Positions 50,401 through 61,686 of a DNA stretch of 64,000 bases are shown here, in pieces (the stretch's first letter is position 1; each line of letters starts with the position of its first letter). A program made the position numbers and the translations under genes. The notes under the pieces were generated by a model. The model worked only from the letters and a program-made list of their open reading frames with translations. It made no database searches and had not been told where the DNA came from. The stretch is from Mesostigma viride (lineage: Eukaryota > Streptophyta > Mesostigmatophyceae > Mesostigmatales > Mesostigmataceae). The stretch spans positions 2,654,452-2,718,451 of the forward strand of contig RPFO01000156.1 in NCBI GenBank assembly GCA_009746045.1, written 5' to 3'.

Positions 50401-53400
50401 GCTTGCTCCGACAGGATCCCTTCCGTGCGGACCAGGACGCCGTACTCGGTGCGCAGGTCCGCCTAAGGAGGGGGGACGGAGAGGGAAAGAAAGTAAAGAC
50501 GGGGGATGAAGGTATAAGGCGGGAAAGGGCGGTGAGTTGGTTTGGTTTGGTTTGGTTGCTTCGCTTTGGTTTGGTTTGGGCTGGGTTTGCCTGGGTTGGG
50601 TTGGGTTGGGTTGGGTTGGGGCAAGAGGGGGAGCACGCCATCAGCGTGGGGGGATGGGGAGCAGGATACGTATGGCCTTGATGCAAGGGTTTGGCGCACA
50701 GAACAAAAGCTATCATCGGTGCTATAATTGTTGACAATTTTAAGAAAAACACTCGCTATTATTTTGTTGAATGGGTCACAACTACTAGAGTGAAAATAAG
50801 CCTCGATGCTGCTCCACAGGTGGAGTAGCTGCAGAGTAATAAAAATGCAATGAGATCAGGCCAGCCAGCCGCTGCCATGTGGCAGCTTGAAGGCCATCTG
50901 GCTCTTGCCACACACTTGATCATTTCAAAGTACTTTTGCCTACTTTTTATCGCAGGCAGGGACATACAAGAGCACTGGAGCTGGCAGCACCCACCAGCTC
51001 CTTTTTCAGCTTGGCGAACGCCTGCCTTTTGCCACACACATTTGATTTATCACAGACTGGGAAACAGAAGGGTACAGGAGCAGCACCCACCAGCTCCTTC
51101 TTTAGCTTGGTGTACGTCTGGCTCTTGCCGCGCAGGGAGGCTGCGTAGCGCTTGAAGTCCTCCCCTTTGAGCATCTTGTCCTTCTGGTCATCCACCTGCG
51201 CGCCAAGGGATTATTTATAGCATAAATACATCAAAGCAGGTTTTAAAAGTACATCAGGAGCTCAGATAAAGCAATGATCAAACTAAGGATACCAAACGAA
51301 AGAACCAGTATTGCGAAAAAGAGCTTGCCAAAAAAGATACTGAATTACATTTAGCCCTCGTCCAATGAATGACCCGGCCAAATGTAGAACGTGCAGCCAC
51401 TGCGACATGACGAGCAGAATGCTAGTCCGCCCACTGTCACTGGATGCAAAGTACGTGGAACACACTCACATGTAACTCTCGTTCTTGCGAGTGGCACCAG
51501 CAAGCATTTTCTAGCAAGCGGCACGGCATTTTCTAGCAAGCGGCGAGGCATTTTCTAGCAAGCGGCACGGCATTTTATAGCAAGCGGCACAGCATTTTCT
51601 AGCAAGCGGCACGGCAGCTTCGGTAGTACTCCGCGGCACCATGGACACAACAACAACAGCAGCCATCAGCAACAGCCATCAGCACATCTTAGACAGGGAA
51701 ACGAGCTCTGCACCACAACGCCATCAAAGGCCCCTATCGGGATGTCCTTGTCCCCCAGCTGTGCCCTTGCAGAATAAGCGACCCACGCACCAACCCACTG
51801 GCATGTTCTTGTCCTCCATCTCGCGCAGCAGCAGCCGCTTCTTCATCCACTCCTATCCATAAACTACAAAGGCTAGTCTATTATAACCTGGTCTAACCGC
51901 CCTTGCAGGCCCTCACCTGCATGTTCTTGTCCTCCAGCTCACGCAGCAGCAGCCGCTTCTTCATCCACTCCTATCCATAAACGACAAAGGCTAGTCTATT
52001 ATAACCTGGTCTAACCGCCCTTGCAGGCCCTCACCTGTATGTTCTTGTCCTCCAGCTCGCGCAGCAGCAGCCGCTTCTTCATCCACTCCTATCCATAAAC
52101 TACAAAGGCTAGTCTATTATAACCTGGTCTAACCGCCCTTGCAGGCCCTCACCTGCATGTTCTTGTCCTCCAGCTCACGCAGCAGCAGCCGCTTCTTCAT
52201 CCCCTCCTATCCATTAACTACAAAGGCTAGTCTATTATAACCTGGTCTAACAGCCCTTGCAGGCCCTCACCTGTATGTTCTTGTCCTCCAGCTCACGCAG
52301 CAGCGGCCCCTTCTTCATCCACTCCTATCCATAAACTACAAAGGCTAGTCTATTATAACTTGGTCTAACTGCCCTTGCAGGCCCTCACCTGTATGTTCTT
52401 GTCCTCCATCTCGCGCAGCAGCAGCCGCTTCTTCATCCACTCCTATCCATAAACTACAAAGGCTAGTCTATTATAACCTGGTCTAACAACCCTTGCAGGC
52501 CCTCACCTGCATGTTCTTGTCCTCCAGCTCACGCAGCAGCGGCCCCTTCTTCATCCACTCCTATCCATAAACTACAAAGGCTAGTCTATTATAACCTGGT
52601 CTAACAACCCTTGCAGGCCCTCACCTGTATGTTCTTGTCCCCCATCTCGCGCAGCAGCAGCCGCTTCTTCATCCACTCCTATCCATTAACTACAAAGGCT
52701 AGTCTATTATAACCTGGTCTAACCGCCCTTGCAGGCCCTCACCTGTATGTTCTTGTCCTCCAGCTCACGCAGCAGCAGCCGCTTCTTCATCCACTCCTAT
52801 CCATAAACTACAAAGGCTAGTCTATTATAACCTGGTCTAACAACCCTTGCAGGCCCTCACCGGCATGTTCTTGTCCTCCAGCTCACGCAGCAGCAGCCCC
52901 TTCTTCATCCACTCCTATCCATAAACTACAAAGGCTAGTCTATTATAACCTGGTCTAACAACCCTTGCAGGCCCTCACCTGAATGTTCTTGTCCCCCATC
53001 TCGCGCAGCAGCAGCCGCTTCTTCATCCACTCCTATCCATTAACTACAAAGGCAAGTCTATTATAACCTGGTCTAACTGCCCTTGCAGGCCCTCACCTGT
53101 ATGTTCTTGTCCCCCATCTCGCGCAGCAGCAGCCGCTTCTTCATCCACTCCTATCCATAAACTACAAAGGCGAGTCTATTATAACCTGGTCTAACAGCCC
53201 TTGCAGGCCCTCACCTGTATGTTCTTGTCCTCCAGCTCACGCAGCAGCAGCCGCTTCTTCTCGGCGAGCGCGTCGAGCGTGGCAAACACCTGCTCCTTCT
53301 TGCGGGATACCATGGACGCCATCTGCATCTGCTGGCGCAGCATGTCGCCCTTGTTGCCCTGCTGCAGCCGCAGGACGTCTTGCTTCTCCTGCATCTCGCT

Positions 53401-56400
53401 CACCTCCGACTGGACCACCATCAGCTCTTTCTGCACGCGTGGGGGGGGGGGGAGAGGAAAGAGGTGGTGTGTGTGTGGGGGGGGGGGGGAACGACGGTAG
53501 GGGGGCACGGGATGGCATTAGGGTGCTGGGGTGGGGGGAGACGGGGTGGGGTGGAAAGGGTTGGAGTTGGGGAAGGGGAGAAGGGAGAAGGGAGAAGGGA
53601 GGGACATAGAGGGGGGAGACTTATTGCAAATACGTAACGCTGGTGACATAGACATGAATGGCAAGATATCGCTGGAAGATCCTGATGCTTGCGCTGATTC
53701 GGCAATCCGCTATGGGCAACGATCCACGAATTCACTATAGGCAAAGAGCGGCACGCATACCCAGAGGGCAGGTAGGCCGCATGGGTAGCGCTGCGACCAC
53801 CACAAAAAATTACACACACAAACAAATCGCGCTGCTGTATGCGTGACGGATACAGGCCCCCTGCTGGCAAAACTACCGTGCAAAACGTGGGCTCTGCGGG
53901 CTTGTGCAAGTGCGGCTGTGCAAGTTAAGAAACCACACAATCAGGGTGCATGATGGCGGTATCACGGCCAGCCGAAATACAGGCCGGATATCCCTAAGCC
54001 TTCGCAAATCAAACCCCGTCATCTCGCTCTATCTACCTGGCACTCTGATTACTCAGCCCCCCCTCCCTGCCCACATTCCTCCCTCCCTCACACACACAGA
54101 AAGCCATGCGAACGAAGCCCGATACAATAAGACATGTCAAGGCTGTTGGGAATAATAGTATCTCAGGTAGTATATAAATGGTAGTACATAATAGTATCTC
54201 AGGTAGTATATAACTGGTAGTATATAATAGTATCTGAGGTAGTATATAACAGGAAGTACATAATAGTATCTGAGGTAGTATAGCACTGGTAGCATATTAT
54301 AGTATCTGAGGTTGTATATAATAGTATATAACTGAGGTAGCAATAGTACATAACTGAGGTAGCGATAGTACATAACTGAGCAGAGGCCTCACAAGCAATG
54401 GCGAGCAAATCAAAGGAGGCCATACACGTGGCGCAGCCACGACAGCGACCCAAACCATCCTTTTACTGGATCATCCTTTTACCTCCAAACCATCCTTTTA
54501 CCAAATCATCCTTTTACCTCCAAACCATGGCTTTACCGAATCATCCTTTTAGCTCCAAATCATCCTTTTACCGAATCATCCTTTTACCTCAGAACCATCC
54601 TTTTACTGAATCATCCTTTTACCTTTGCACCATCACTTCACCGGATCTTATCACATGACGTTACCTGCAGGGCGTTGAGGTCGGACTCGGTGTGGACGGG
54701 GTCATTGAGCACGCGCTCCATCGCCTGCATGCGCGTCCGCTTCTTCTCGATCTCCTGCGCCCACGTGGCATAGGGAAAGACGCATTGAGAAAGGTTGTTG
54801 TTGTTGTTGGTGGTGGAGGAGGGACGGGAGAAGGAGGGAGACAAGCGGGAGAGGGAGATACATAACAGGGGGCACACAACCAAGCACACCAGCGCCATGT
54901 CAGGGAGAAGATGCGCTGAGTGTGCACCTACTGAAGCCTGCAAGCGATCCATCTCAGAGCAGCTATTGGATCGACACCGATTGCCCTTTTCCATGTCCAG
55001 CCTTCCCTTCAGCCTGTTTGCTTCCTGGATCCTCCCCCGTTTCCCCCAACCTCGCTTCCCTGTGGCCGTCCGCCAAATAGCGCTTTGGACGCAACAATGA
55101 TCGCTGCTGAACTATTACTGAGGCATTATTACACCGCGTGTTGCCGCCACTGGACACCTAGGGACTACCAGCTGGGTCCCATAAACGGAGGCACACACTC
55201 ACTAATGACAACATGTGCCCCAACGCATCTTGCTTCTGGCATCCCATTTCACCTGTGTCCAATCCTCCTTTCAACCCCAGCCCCCCCTCCAGCCTCCGTG
55301 CTCATGTTGGGCAGCTCTTACAGTGAATCAGTCCTACCCAACCACTCATTCCTCCCAAGCCCTCCAGTTTAGAACAACTAACCCTTCCCCGCTACCTCAC
55401 GCAAGTTCTCCGTGACCGCATATTGATATTAGCCCTACTCTTATTGGCGTGTTTGCCTTTCTGGTCTGTAGTACTCTACCCATAACCATTGATCTCACCG
55501 CCTCTCCCCTTGGGAGGCTTCTCGGTGACTGCATGTCAATTTCGCACCACCATAACTTCTTCTCATAATCTCCAACTTCAACCAACCAAACCCTTCCCCA
55601 ACCCAACTTCGGCAGCTTGTCAGTGACTAAACATCGGCTCTAACAACCAAACTAAACATGTTGAGTTCTTTTAACAGTAGTACATACTACTTGTTCTTTC
55701 AACATACTGCTACTAATAATCAAATTCCCCCACCCACCTTGGGCAGCTTCTCGGTGACCGCATATCGGTTCAACCCCGTCTCGTCCGCCAGATGCTGAAG
55801 CAGTGCCGACGCGCTGCTGTCCGACGCGCTCGCCCGGATGTCCCTCAGCCGCGCCACCGCGCGTGTGTGCCGCAACTCCGCGTGCTCGAGCGCCGCCTTC
55901 TGCTCCCGCAGCTGCTCCTTGAGCTTGGCCTCCTCCTCGTGCTGCTTGCGCAGCTGCTGCGCGGCGGCCAGCATCGCGTCAAAGGAGGGCGTGGACGCCA
56001 GCTTGGCCTTGGTCTTGGCGATCTTGGCGCTCAGCTGCTCGCGCTCGTTCTCCTTCTCCACTATCTGCGACTTGACCTCGGCTGGGTTCTTGCCCACCTT
56101 GCGCACCGAGTCCACCTGGCGCACCGGGTTTGTGGGGTGGGGTAAGAAATTTGGGATGTTTGCCAGTTTACGGCATTTGTGGGTGGGGGGGGGAAATTGT
56201 CATGTTTGTTGGGCGGGGATGAGTAGGTGAGGGGTTGGGATGCATCGAGAGTGGGCATGTGTGTTGGGAAGGGGTGGGGGGGAACGGAGGCTAAGAAGGG
56301 TTGAAAAGGGACATTGGGTGTGGGAGGAGGGGGGGGGGGGAGGATTTGAGGTGTGTGTGTATGCGTGTGTGTGTGTGTGCGTGCTTGGTTGGTTGGTTGG

Positions 56401-59400
56401 TTGGTTGGTTGGTTGGTTGGTTGGTTGGTTGGTTGGTTGGTTGGTTGGTTGGTTGGTTGGTTGGTTGGTTGGTTGGTTGGTTGGTTGGTGGGTGGGTGGG
56501 TGGGTGGGTGGGTGGGTGGGTGGGTGGGTGGGTGGGTGGGTGGGTGGGTGGGTGGGTGGGTGGGTGGGTGGGTGGGTGGGTGGGTGGGTGGGTGGGTGGG
56601 TGGGTGGGTGGGTGGGTGGGTGGGTGGGTGGGTGGGTGGGTGGGTGGGTGGGTGGGTGGGTGGGTGGGTGGGTGGGTGGGTGGGTGGGTGGGTGGGTGGG
56701 TGGGTGGGTGGGTGGTGGGTGGGTGGGTGGGTGGGTGGGTGGGTGGGTGGGTGGGTGGGTGGGTGGGTGGGTGGGTGGGTGGGTGGGTGGTGGGTGGGTG
56801 GGTGGGTGGGTGGGTGGGTGGGTGGGTGGGTGGGTGGGTGGGTGGGTGGGTGGGTGGGTGGGTGGTTGGTTGGTTGGTTGGTTGGTTGGTTGGTTGGTTG
56901 GTTGGTTGGTTGGTTGGTTGGTTGGTTGGTTGGTTGGTTGGTTGGTTGGTTGGTTGGTTGGTTGGTTGGTTGGTTGGTTGGTTGGTTGGTTGGTTGGTTG
57001 GTTGGTTGGTTGGTTGGTTGGTTGGTTGGTTGGTTGGTTGGTTGGTTGGTTGGTTGGTTGGTTGGTTGGTTGGTTGGTTGGTTGGTTGGTTGGTTGGTTG
57101 GTTGGTTGGTTGGTTGGTTGGTTGGTTGGTTGGTTGGTTGGTTGGTTGGTTGGTTGGTTGGTTGGTTGGTTGGTTGGTTGGTTGGTTGGTTGGTTGGTTG
57201 GTTGGTTGGTTGGTTGGTTGGTTGGTTGGTTGGTTGGTTGGTTGGTTGGTTGGTTGGTTGGTTGGTTGGTTGGTTGGTTGGTTGGTTGGTTGGTTGGTTG
57301 GTTGGTTGGTTGGTTGGTTGGTTGGTTGGTTGGTTGGTTGGTTGGTTGGTTGGTTGGTTGGTTGGTTGGTTGGTTGGTTGGTTGGTTGGTTGGTTGGTTG
57401 GTTGGTTGGTTGGTTGGTTGGTTGGTTGGTTGGTTGGTTGGTTGGTTGGTTGGTTGGTTGGTTGGTTGGTTGGTTGGTTGGTTGGTTGGTTGGTTGGTTG
57501 GGTGAGTGGGTGGGGGGCGGGGGGGGCACATTTGTTTGTAATGAGTGTTTGGATAGTAGGGGGTGGGGCATCCATGTCATCTTGCGTCTGTGTGTAAGTG
57601 GAGGTGCTGGCATCGATAAGTGCACTATGTACTTGGGCGCCTCATCCTTGGGTTCACGCCATCTCCATTCACCGATTGACCGTGCAGCACAGCCACTGGG
57701 GTCATGGCCCAGCACTCCTAGGGCACAAACCCACATAGCTGCTTGTGCACCTCCTTCAACTCCTGCAGCGCCTTGACCTCTCCTCCCTTCACCGCTTCAT
57801 GTGATTGCATCCATCCCCACCACCCCACGCACCTGCTTGTGCACCTCCTTGAACTCCTCCTGCAGCGCCTTGACCTCCTCGTGCAGCGCGAGCACGTCCT
57901 CGTCGGCAAACATCTCTTCAGGGATGTCCACGTCCACCAGGTAGCGCGACAGATACGCGCGCTTCTGCAGCATGGTGGTCTGCGCGCGGGCAAGGGTGGA
58001 CAGGCAAGGCAAGGCAAGGCAGGCAAGGCAAGTCAAGTGGGCAGATGAGCAGATGGAACAAGGGAGAGCGAGAGGTAGGCACATGGGGGTCTGCGCGTGG
58101 GCAGAGGGGAGGGGAGGGCAAGTGGGAAAGTGGGCAAATGGGCCAACGAGCAGATAGATGGTCTGATTGTCTGATGGTCCAGTGGGCAGATGGGTAAAAG
58201 GGTACAACAGGCAAGCGGGCAGGCAGGCAAAGCAGGCAGGCGGGGACATCGCGACCATCACCACGACGTGGCCATCGCCCCGGCGTTTGACCAAGACTTT
58301 GGTAGGAATGCACCTTATGACCATCGCAGTGACCGACCAACAGTTTGACAGGACCAATCGATAGATACGAGCATCACAGCCAAGTATATATATTCATCTG
58401 TGGTCACATCTATCTACATGTATTGCTGTTTGTTACATATAATACTAGTATATAACACCATAATGGCAACCAATCAATACTTTGATGGGAGTGCTATATA
58501 TAAGCACCACAATATATATACTCATTGAGAATTACGGAGGTGAGAGTGGCATGCAACATAAAGGAAAGTAAACCCCGAAAAGAAGAACCCTAAGGACAAT
58601 AGTAAGAATGTGACACGGACATGCAAGGATCAAGCCTGACAGCACAAGGTACAACTAACCACAACACAAAACTACGACACGCAGCAACACCTCTGCCGGC
58701 CCACCAGGCCGGGGAACTGACCTTCACCGCCTGAGTCACGACAAAGTCGGCCCGGACGCGGCGGAACAACACATCAGCCACCGCCGGAGTAAAGGAGAGG
58801 GACAGGAACTGCTGCAATTACATGAACCATGTCCGGGAAGACCACGGGGCAGTCTGACCCTTGAGGTCGGGACAGTCTTCCCGCTGCGGGCAGCACTCGT
58901 GAGAGAACTCCGCTGTCTGGGGGCCCATGGCCCCGAACCCCTCAAGGACCAACCACGATATATGTCATGGATATATATAAATGACCACTACGGCAACTGG
59001 GCAATTATTTTGTGTGTGACGACTGACGCACCTGGGGGAGCAGCCATGCCAGGATGGGGTAGATGACGTCAGGCGTCCCACTGTGCACGCCTTTCCGGAA
59101 GGTGACGCTGTGGAGGCACAGGCAGGAGTAAAATGGGAGCGCTCGGCGGGGAAGGTGAGGACCATGGCTTAACCGCGAAAAGAAAGGGCAAGTAGGGCAA
59201 GGGGAAGGGCAAGTAGTGGTGGGGAAGGGGAAGTAATTGGCGGTCCTGGGTGGCTGGTAGGTAGGGGGGGGCGTGGTTGGGCTTGGGGGTTTAGGGACGT
59301 AAACCCGGGCTGCCATACCAATCCCAAACCGCTGATTTATATGACAACCCGTGAAGCGGCCGCCCCTACCACGCTCCTGCCGGGCACAAGCCTACAAAAG

Positions 59401-60915
59401 GAATCAGCGAATGCTTGGTATAGTAGAGACGAGATGTCGTGCCTTCTCCCCTGTCTTTTCCAGTACCAAATCCTAGAGACGGAGCGAGAGATATTCATGT
59501 CATCGTGGCCGAGGGAACGGAGCTTTAAGCTGGGGGCTCAAGGAGCCTATGGCCATCAAGCCCCGGCACCCAGCCAACCATTTCAAAAAGCACTTGATGA
59601 TCTATCTCCATACATAGCGTGCATGCAGATGGGTATGAACTCGACAAAGAACTACCACAGCATTGCGGGAGGGGTACCGTTCCAGGAGGGGGGAAGCCAG
59701 CTGGACAACCCCTGTGCCAACGCTAAGATTCTATAGCTGAGGAACGAGGCACGCCATCTCAAGCACTAGTCGTTGGGGGTGACTGGGACAGGGCAAGACT
59801 CTCGTGACGCAGCGCGGGCTTGAATAGGAAAGCAGGCCAGGATTCCAACAACAAAGGCATGGCCTTCCTTACCATTTGCTCAAGCATACCAGCAGCGCAA
59901 GTATTTAGGAAAGTGTATGTGCTTTTGCATATGCTAGTGGACAGGGGCGGCAGGGAAAGGATCGAATAGTAAGCCCCGCCTAGTGTCTCTATCTCGGCCG
60001 TCTCCCGAAGCACTATCCTTCCCCCTCCTCTCGCAGGTGGTAACCCACCCGCCACCCTCGAACCTCGTTTAGGGAATGATTGGTAGTATCTGTTCTAAAC
60101 TCAATGGCTTGATGACGTACGCATCAAATGTGGGCCGATATTTGAGCGTCTTGAGGAAATCCAGCATGCGGTACGTGGTGACGTCTGGCGGCTCATCCCG
60201 GATGTCCTTGGCCTGCTCAGTATGCCACGTAGACAGCGCATGGAGAAAGGAGGCGTTAACGCTCAGCAACGTAGCAATAGGGTGGGCCAGCGACTCGATA
60301 CCATGCCTGCCCAGCGAATTCGCACATTCTTGGTAGCAGGAGTTCCCACTGTCAGTAACGAAACAGCAAGGAGATTAATTGAGGAGGCCAACTTCAGCAT
60401 TATGCGCGTAATTAAGATTGAGCGGAATAAAGGGATGATGAGGGAGCGTCGTCGAAAAACCGGCGGTCATGATCGAGCAAAATGGAAGACCTGCGCTGAA
60501 GGAATGCGCTGAAGGAAGACGATGTAATGCTTCACGTCCTTGCTAAAGGTTCTTGTTTGAGGAGGCTAGATGGAGTAACCCATGAAGGCAGGTTCATACG
60601 AATGGATTCTCTTTCAAAGCCATACCACAGCTCGTCACGTATTTACCTGCTGCGGGTCAACCTTTGCGAAGACGTCATTTAATAGCTGACGCAGCTCAAG
60701 GGCAGATTTGGAACTGCACAGCAACCGAGCGGGCGCAAAGGAAGCTAGGTGAGGATATTCTCATAGGAGGTGACCAAACGGCAAAAACGTTATATACAAC
60801 GAAAGGCTGAGGCTAACGACAAAACGAACAAAACTTACCTGAAGTGCACGAGAGTAAGATTGTAGTCGAAGGGGGGTGCATTCAGCTTATCGACAATAAG
60901 TTGAATTTCGCTCAT
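47215..60915 (-). CDS. IFT81: Intraflagellar transport protein IFT81, 13 exons, 689 aa
   Basis: Exons in transcript order: 60839-60915, 60647-60713, 60121-60212, 59032-59107, 57833-57979, 55738-56115, 54665-54754, 53215-53430, 51091-51195, 50095-50462, 48853-48971, 48160-48293, 47215-47415. All have GT/AG borders and agreeing phases, totalling 2070 nt. IFT81 is a core subunit of the IFT-B complex, which pairs with IFT74 and binds tubulin through an N-terminal calponin-homology-like domain (family knowledge). Seen here: that domain at residues 1-125 ([47 protein letters not shown]). Coiled coil follows from about 130, with [19 protein letters not shown] and [14 protein letters not shown]. Length matches the family. 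The start is the only in-frame ATG before the conserved domain. Confidence 0.94.
47480..48159. repeat. IFT81 intron 12: hairpin tail and exon echo
   Basis: A LINE tail with hairpin CTCCC-GTTG-GGGAG lies at 47546-47559. An echo of the exon 12 3-prime end (TTCTCCTTGAGCTGCTTGGT) lies at 48052-48112. Confidence 0.65.
48294..48852. repeat. IFT81 intron 11
   Basis: Loose tandem copies of AGGAGAGGCC/GACAAGGACAAGCC and GAGAGGCCACGA at 48305-48545. No gene is seen. Confidence 0.5.
49100..49255 (-). repeat. Echoes of IFT81 exon 11 5-prime edge
   Basis: CAGCTTGCTCCTCTTGCTGC-AGGGT (49110) and CAGCTCCCACTTCTTGCTGC (49225) copy the exon edge and acceptor at 48955-48980. Between them TTCCGTAGATGGGGCA and AGGGGTTCCACC recur. 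Confidence 0.65.
49477..49975. repeat. 94-bp tandem repeat, ~5 copies
   Basis: The unit starts GATGGGTACTAACACCTTCC and includes TTCAACCTTCAACCACCCCC. It lies in IFT81 intron 10. Confidence 0.85.
49974..50042 (-). repeat. Echo of IFT81 exon 10 3-prime end
   Basis: GTGTGCTCCGCCTCCACCTC and TACGCTTTCTTCCTGGCAG copy the exon end (50120-50160). The echo is about 120 bp downstream. Confidence 0.8.
50463..50860. repeat. GGTTT/GGGTT-rich stretch in IFT81 intron 9
   Basis: TTGGTTTGGTTTGGTT changes to GGGTTGGGTTGGGTTG at 50535-50620. It is short, degenerate simple sequence. Confidence 0.7.
50868..51034 (-). repeat. Two echoes of IFT81 exon 9 3-prime end
   Basis: CAGCACCCACCAGCTCCTTT...CTTTTGCCACAC (50981) and CAGCTTGAAGGCCATCTGGC...TTGCCACAC (50882) copy the exon end at 51083-51130. 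Confidence 0.7.
51500..51625. repeat. ~29-bp tandem repeat, 4-5 copies
   Basis: The unit is GGCATTTTCTAGCAAGCGGC plus ACGGC or GAGGC. It lies in IFT81 intron 8. Confidence 0.8.
51795..53214 (-). repeat. 118-bp tandem array of exon 8-derived mini-exon units, ~12 copies
   Basis: In transcript direction each unit has an AG (GGATAG), then 54 nt encoding [18 protein letters not shown] (or variants such as [11 protein letters not shown] and LLLREMGDK), then GTGAGGGCC. The remaining 64 nt run from GT to the next AG. The array ends at the real exon 8 end. Units differ by a few substitutions and none has a stop in the 54 nt. They are either cryptic cassette exons or a silent intronic satellite. Confidence 0.9.
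53215..53430 (-). CDS. IFT81: IFT81 exon 8
   Basis: 72 codons, [17 protein letters not shown] to [13 protein letters not shown], phase 0 at both ends. The last ~45 nt and the donor are the source of the 118-bp array immediately downstream. Confidence 0.9.
54140..54390. repeat. AT-rich tandem repeat (AGTATATAA units)
   Basis: Repeats built on TATCTCAGGTAGTATATAAC/TGGTAGTACATAATAG in IFT81 intron 7. Confidence 0.75.
54450..54640. repeat. Short tandem repeat CATCCTTTTACC
   Basis: About ten copies of AATCATCCTTTTACC/CAAACCATCCTTTTACC close to IFT81 exon 7, in intron 7. Confidence 0.75.
55385..55640 (-). repeat. Three echoes of IFT81 exon 6 3-prime end
   Basis: Segments at about 55385-55430, 55500-55545 and 55590-55640 copy CCTTGGGCAGCTTCTCGGTG-ACCGCATATCGG (exon end at 55738-55770). 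They include CTTGGGAGGCTTCTCGGTGA and CTTCGGCAGCTTGTCAGTGA. Confidence 0.75.
56383..57501. repeat. (TTGG)n(TGGG)n(TTGG)n tetranucleotide tract, ~1.1 kb
   Basis: About 26 TTGG units, then about 95 GGGT units with two single 3-base slips (near 56713 and 56789), then about 157 perfect TTGG units. It lies in IFT81 intron 5. The long Pro-Thr-Asn-Gln and Gly-Trp-Leu-Val frames across it are simple-repeat artefacts. Confidence 0.97.
57733..57786 (-). repeat. Echo of IFT81 exon 5 3-prime end
   Basis: CTGCTTGTGCACCTCCTTCA-ACTCCTGCAGCGCCTTGACC copies 57833-57875 about 100 bp downstream. Confidence 0.8.
57995..58240. repeat. G/A-rich low-complexity repeats in IFT81 intron 4
   Basis: Runs of GGCAAGGCAAGGCA and GGGCAGATGNGC units. 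Confidence 0.6.
58495..58960 (-). pseudogene. Family B retrotransposon 3-prime end in IFT81 intron 4 (copy B3)
   Basis: In reverse complement it encodes the endonuclease C-terminus from [15 protein letters not shown] to [11 protein letters not shown] with frameshifts. A 3-prime UTR ending ATTCTCAATGAG follows. TA-rich runs flank both ends (58508-58521 and 58957-58980). Confidence 0.75.
59032..60915 (-). CDS. IFT81: IFT81 exons 1-4: calponin-homology-like tubulin-binding domain
   Basis: Exon 1 gives residues 1-25 plus part of Ser26. Exon 2 gives [20 protein letters not shown]. Exon 3 gives [20 protein letters not shown] and [10 protein letters not shown]. Exon 4 gives [20 protein letters not shown]. 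Intron 3 (59108-60120) shows no identifiable element. Confidence 0.88.
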
Positions 60916-61686
60916 TTTTTCGTAAGTTAATACACTGAGCCGCAGGTTCTAATTTTGGTGTTCATGTAGGGGTGTAACCCCACAATTATAGTACACTACG
61001 GCCTAACTCTCTCGACGCTCCGCACGATTGTGTCGATCTCTATCTCTCTGTTTTAATACCTGCTGACCTCCGAAAACTCAAGATGCGGCCATGCACCAAT
61101 ATTTTACATTCCAAGACGCCATGGTTTAGGCGAGTTTTGTTTTGCCCGCATGAAAGCAAAGAACCTTAAGCCATAATAAAATACTGGGACATCCGCACAC
61201 CAGCAAAGGCAGCCTATTTTTGAGCGCCCTTCATGGCTCATGGCTTGCACGGTTGCACCCCCGCATTTCTGTACTTTGGGGGTGGCATCTAATAAGAGGC
61301 TTGTACTACAACTATTACAACAAGGGCTCCAATCAACCCCAACTTTCCCCGCGCACAAATTGTACGGATGGAATCCCACTGTTTTTTGGTCTGCACACCT
61401 GGCGGTGTCAGCATCTTCTGCTCAGCTCAGTCAGCTCGTGTTGATTACGGGAGAAGGTTCATCTGGGTATGAAGTCCTCATCATACCGCCGTTCCATACC
61501 AGCGAACCTAATTTCCCCAAGTCTCACCTCGGATCGGCGCCATTTTTTATGCATTGATGGTTGCCGGTTCCCGGCATCAACACACACATTTCTGATATCG
61601 GCAGCGCCTCGGTGGAAATATATTCCGCTGGGCGGATTCAATTGCAAACCTTCATATCATAGGTGAAGGCATTGCACTGCGGTATC
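60916..61686. promoter_or_regulatory. Shared upstream region of IFT81 and the WW-domain gene
   Basis: 771 bp between two divergent start codons with no other gene, so both promoters should lie here. No individual box could be assigned with confidence. Confidence 0.45.

Noticed and set aside
53421-53909. Minus-strand frame ending in the IFT81 exon 8 region
   Set aside because: The open part upstream of 53430 is intronic sequence. The acceptor at 53431-53432 defines the exon start.
56383-57501. Telomeric repeat
   Set aside because: The units are TTGG and GGGT tetramers, not the TTTTAGGG/TTTAGGG telomere repeats of green algae, and both sides are unique gene sequence.
56061-57776. Frames of 400-500 codons (PTNQ/PPTH or GWLV/GGWV)
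   Set aside because: They are tetranucleotide repeat artefacts in IFT81 intron 5.
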